Below, piece after piece: positions 61,115-64,000 of a DNA stretch of 64,000 nt. Under the pieces are notes generated by a model. It did not search any database, had not been told where the DNA came from, and was given only the letters and a program-made list of their open reading frames with translations. Each line of letters begins with the position of its first letter. The stretch's first letter is position 1. Source of the DNA: Chlamydoabsidia padenii (Eukaryota; Mucoromycota; Mucoromycetes; Mucorales; Cunninghamellaceae); the NCBI GenBank assembly GCA_025330725.1, contig JAIWND010000024.1, forward strand, positions 124,001 to 188,000. Direction: 5' to 3'. Position numbers and translations under genes: made by a program.

Positions 61115-61997
61115 TCCATTCCATGATAATCGATTGTTTTGTTTTGTTCGAATAGATGCTGGTGATCGTACAGATTGATAAGAGTCACTGAATTGACTGC
61201 CTACAGTAGAAGCTGATTTAGAAGGGACCATACCAGGTACACTTTGTTGGACATCCATAAGATAAGCTTGTTCTTCTTCATCGAGAGATTCACTTGTTTC
61301 TTTATCAAAAAAAGGTGATGAGTAAAATCCATTCATATTCGTATTGTTTCCCTTTAATAATTATATTACCTTCATCATCATATCCTTCTTCTTCTTCTTC
61401 ATCATCATCATCATCATCATTATCGTCACTATCATTGTCACTTGTTGCTTGTATTGTTGCAAAGGCTTGAATGATTTGTTGTACCTGTGCCTTTGCCGCT
61501 GGTTTACGGTATGCCTAAAGTATACAAAACAATTGAGTAAATGTTCATATACCATCTTGTGTCTTTTTTATGCTTACCTCGGCACACACTTTCAATAATG
61601 TATCCACATATCGATGTTTTGCTTCCAAAGTAGGTAGACCTTTTAACTTTTTCCATGCGTCCCTATTGACAAACGAGTTGGTATATAGATGCCCTTTCCG
61701 ATTATTAGTTTTCACTTACCATTTTGCCCGCCCAACCACATCAAATATACCAGGTCGTGGAGTATTGACATCTCCTTGAGCTACTTGTTTGTATAAAGAA
61801 TATAACTTTTATATAATATCCGTATTTAGTGTCCATCCTTCATATGCCCCCAAACAAAAATACTGATTTACCTGAAGCTTTTCGTCCTTGTTAGGTTGGA
61901 AGCTTGAAGAGGCAGGCAAGTGTTGTACAATATGAAGGGCCTTGTTATATCGTTGGTTGACATACCGTTCGGAATAGTGTGGGGGAATGGAGGTCAT
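60046..61997 (-). CDS. Acyl-CoA-binding protein with C-terminal membrane anchor (Atg37/ACBD5-like)
   Basis: Peroxisomal tail-anchored acyl-CoA-binding protein; yeast Atg37 and human ACBD5 link peroxisomes to pexophagy and ER contacts. Five exons. The start is [20 protein letters not shown]. The ACB domain continues [40 protein letters not shown] and [10 protein letters not shown]. An acidic D/E run, a Ser/Gln-rich linker and a coiled coil ([20 protein letters not shown]) follow. The last exon (60046-60201) encodes [20 protein letters not shown] then [11 protein letters not shown], the single membrane segment. I place the last donor at 60286 (CTCAAG|GTAAAG), giving KWVLK-AALKH. The layout ACB, coiled coil, tail anchor is diagnostic. 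Confidence 0.87.
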
Positions 61998-62335
61998 TTA
62001 AGAAAAAGGAGTGGTGGCAAAGATGAAGTATATAAAGAGAGAAAGAGAGAGAAAGGGACAGGCAGATTTTTAAAAAGAAAGTGTGTCTATGTGAGGGGGA
62101 GAAAGGGGGGAAGATGTTAAGGGGAGATTGAGAAGAAGGAGAATGGTAAATGATTCGTGGATGACAAAGTGGAAGAAGAAGGAAAGAAAAATAAAAAAAA
62201 AGGCAAGATCCAAATTTAAAAAAGTATCACATGCTGAATTTGACAGCGACAATTTATTTGAAATCCAGAAGAAGAAGAGTAAAGATCTATTCTATTAACT
62301 ATATTATAAGGATGGAGGGAGGAAGGAAGGTCTGT

Positions 62336-63617
<1,282 letters not shown>

Positions 63618-63720
63618 TGGAGGAGAGTTGATGGGAAAAAAAAAAAAAAAAAGGATGAAGAAGGAAGGAAAAAAAAAAAAAGAGAGTCGACCTTTGTCGA
63701 TTTAAAATCACTCTGTGAGA

Positions 63721-63737
63721 GCGGGATTTCAATATTT
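63721..63737 (+). promoter_or_regulatory. Recurring promoter motif between ArfGAP and Arv1
   Basis: GCGGGATTTCAATATTT, roughly 105 bp from the ArfGAP ATG and 64-80 bp from the Arv1 ATG, in a shared divergent promoter. Confidence 0.5.
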
Positions 63738-63800
63738 TGGAAAGGGAGCCACAAGTCACCATATAATTACTCTTTTCCCTTTTCCCTTTAATTCACTTCC

Positions 63801-64000
63801 ATGCCTACATGTGTTGAATGTGGGACTTCGGTACAAGACTTGTATACTCAATACAGCAAAGATAATATACGACTGACTTCCTGTGTAAGTTTTACAAAAA
63901 AAAAAGAACACTTTTTTTTTGACAAACATTCATTACCTAGGACCATTGCCATCAGTTTGCGGACAAGTACATTGAATATGACTTTGTTATAATCTTTATT
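63801..64000 (+). CDS. arv1: Arv1-like lipid transporter/regulator (5' part only)
   Basis: ER membrane protein needed for sterol distribution and GPI-anchor synthesis. Exon 1 (63801 to about 63882) reads MPTCVECGTSVQDLYTQYSK and DNIRLTSC; exon 2 from about 63942 reads DHCHQFADKYIEYDFVIIFI and runs off the window. The C-x2-C plus C-x2-C zinc ribbon and the FADKYIE(Y/H)D block are diagnostic of the Arv1 homology domain. The remaining membrane helices lie outside the window. Confidence 0.9.

Overview
The window is nuclear DNA from a filamentous, early-diverging fungus, most probably a member of the Mucoromycota (Mucorales-like). The evidence is gene-dense, AT-rich DNA with many short introns (about 50-90 bp) carrying GTAAGT-type donors, a fungus-specific Medusa-type regulator, an Ypt35-like PX protein, an Anr2/LCHN-type DENN protein and an Atg16 that keeps its WD40 propeller, as animals but not ascomycete yeasts do. 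I cannot name the genus.

Layout. 1-13 kb: a kinesin-4-type motor running off the left edge, eIF2B-beta, the shared RNA polymerase subunit Rpb12, an F-box/WD40/UIM ubiquitin-ligase subunit and a Rheb GTPase. 14-29 kb: a MedA-like regulator, a doubtful small spliced gene, an Ypt35-like PX protein, an SLC25 carrier, an Hrp1-like RNA-binding protein, a conserved protein of unknown role and a DENN protein. 30-36 kb: an intron-rich histone H3, Rad52, a small secreted cysteine-rich protein and Atg16. 37-46 kb: a bromodomain plus protein-kinase-like fusion, ribosomal protein uS19, an FAD monooxygenase and a mucin-like membrane protein. 47-51 kb: tRNA-Val, ATP synthase subunit d, a PQ-loop amino-acid transporter and tRNA-Ser. 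51.2-56.2 kb: an apparently intact Ty3/gypsy LTR retrotransposon with identical LTRs, lying between two convergent tRNA genes. 56-64 kb: tRNA-Pro, a G-protein beta subunit, an unknown protein, an Atg37/ACBD5-like protein, an ArfGAP and the start of Arv1.

Most genes are ordinary housekeeping loci without operon logic. The most interesting points are: (i) a recurring motif, roughly CGG(G/A)-ATTT-(G/A/C)-AAA, found in either orientation 40-300 bp upstream of most start codons and also upstream of two tRNA genes; (ii) the bromodomain-kinase fusion; (iii) the tRNA-flanked young retrotransposon, with a canonical -1 slippery heptamer in register at the gag/pol overlap and LTR-end fragments in its flanks; (iv) introns bracketed by long A and T runs that could fold; (v) two GC-AG introns.

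All gene models were spliced by eye from reading frames and GT/GC-AG sites. No database search was run.
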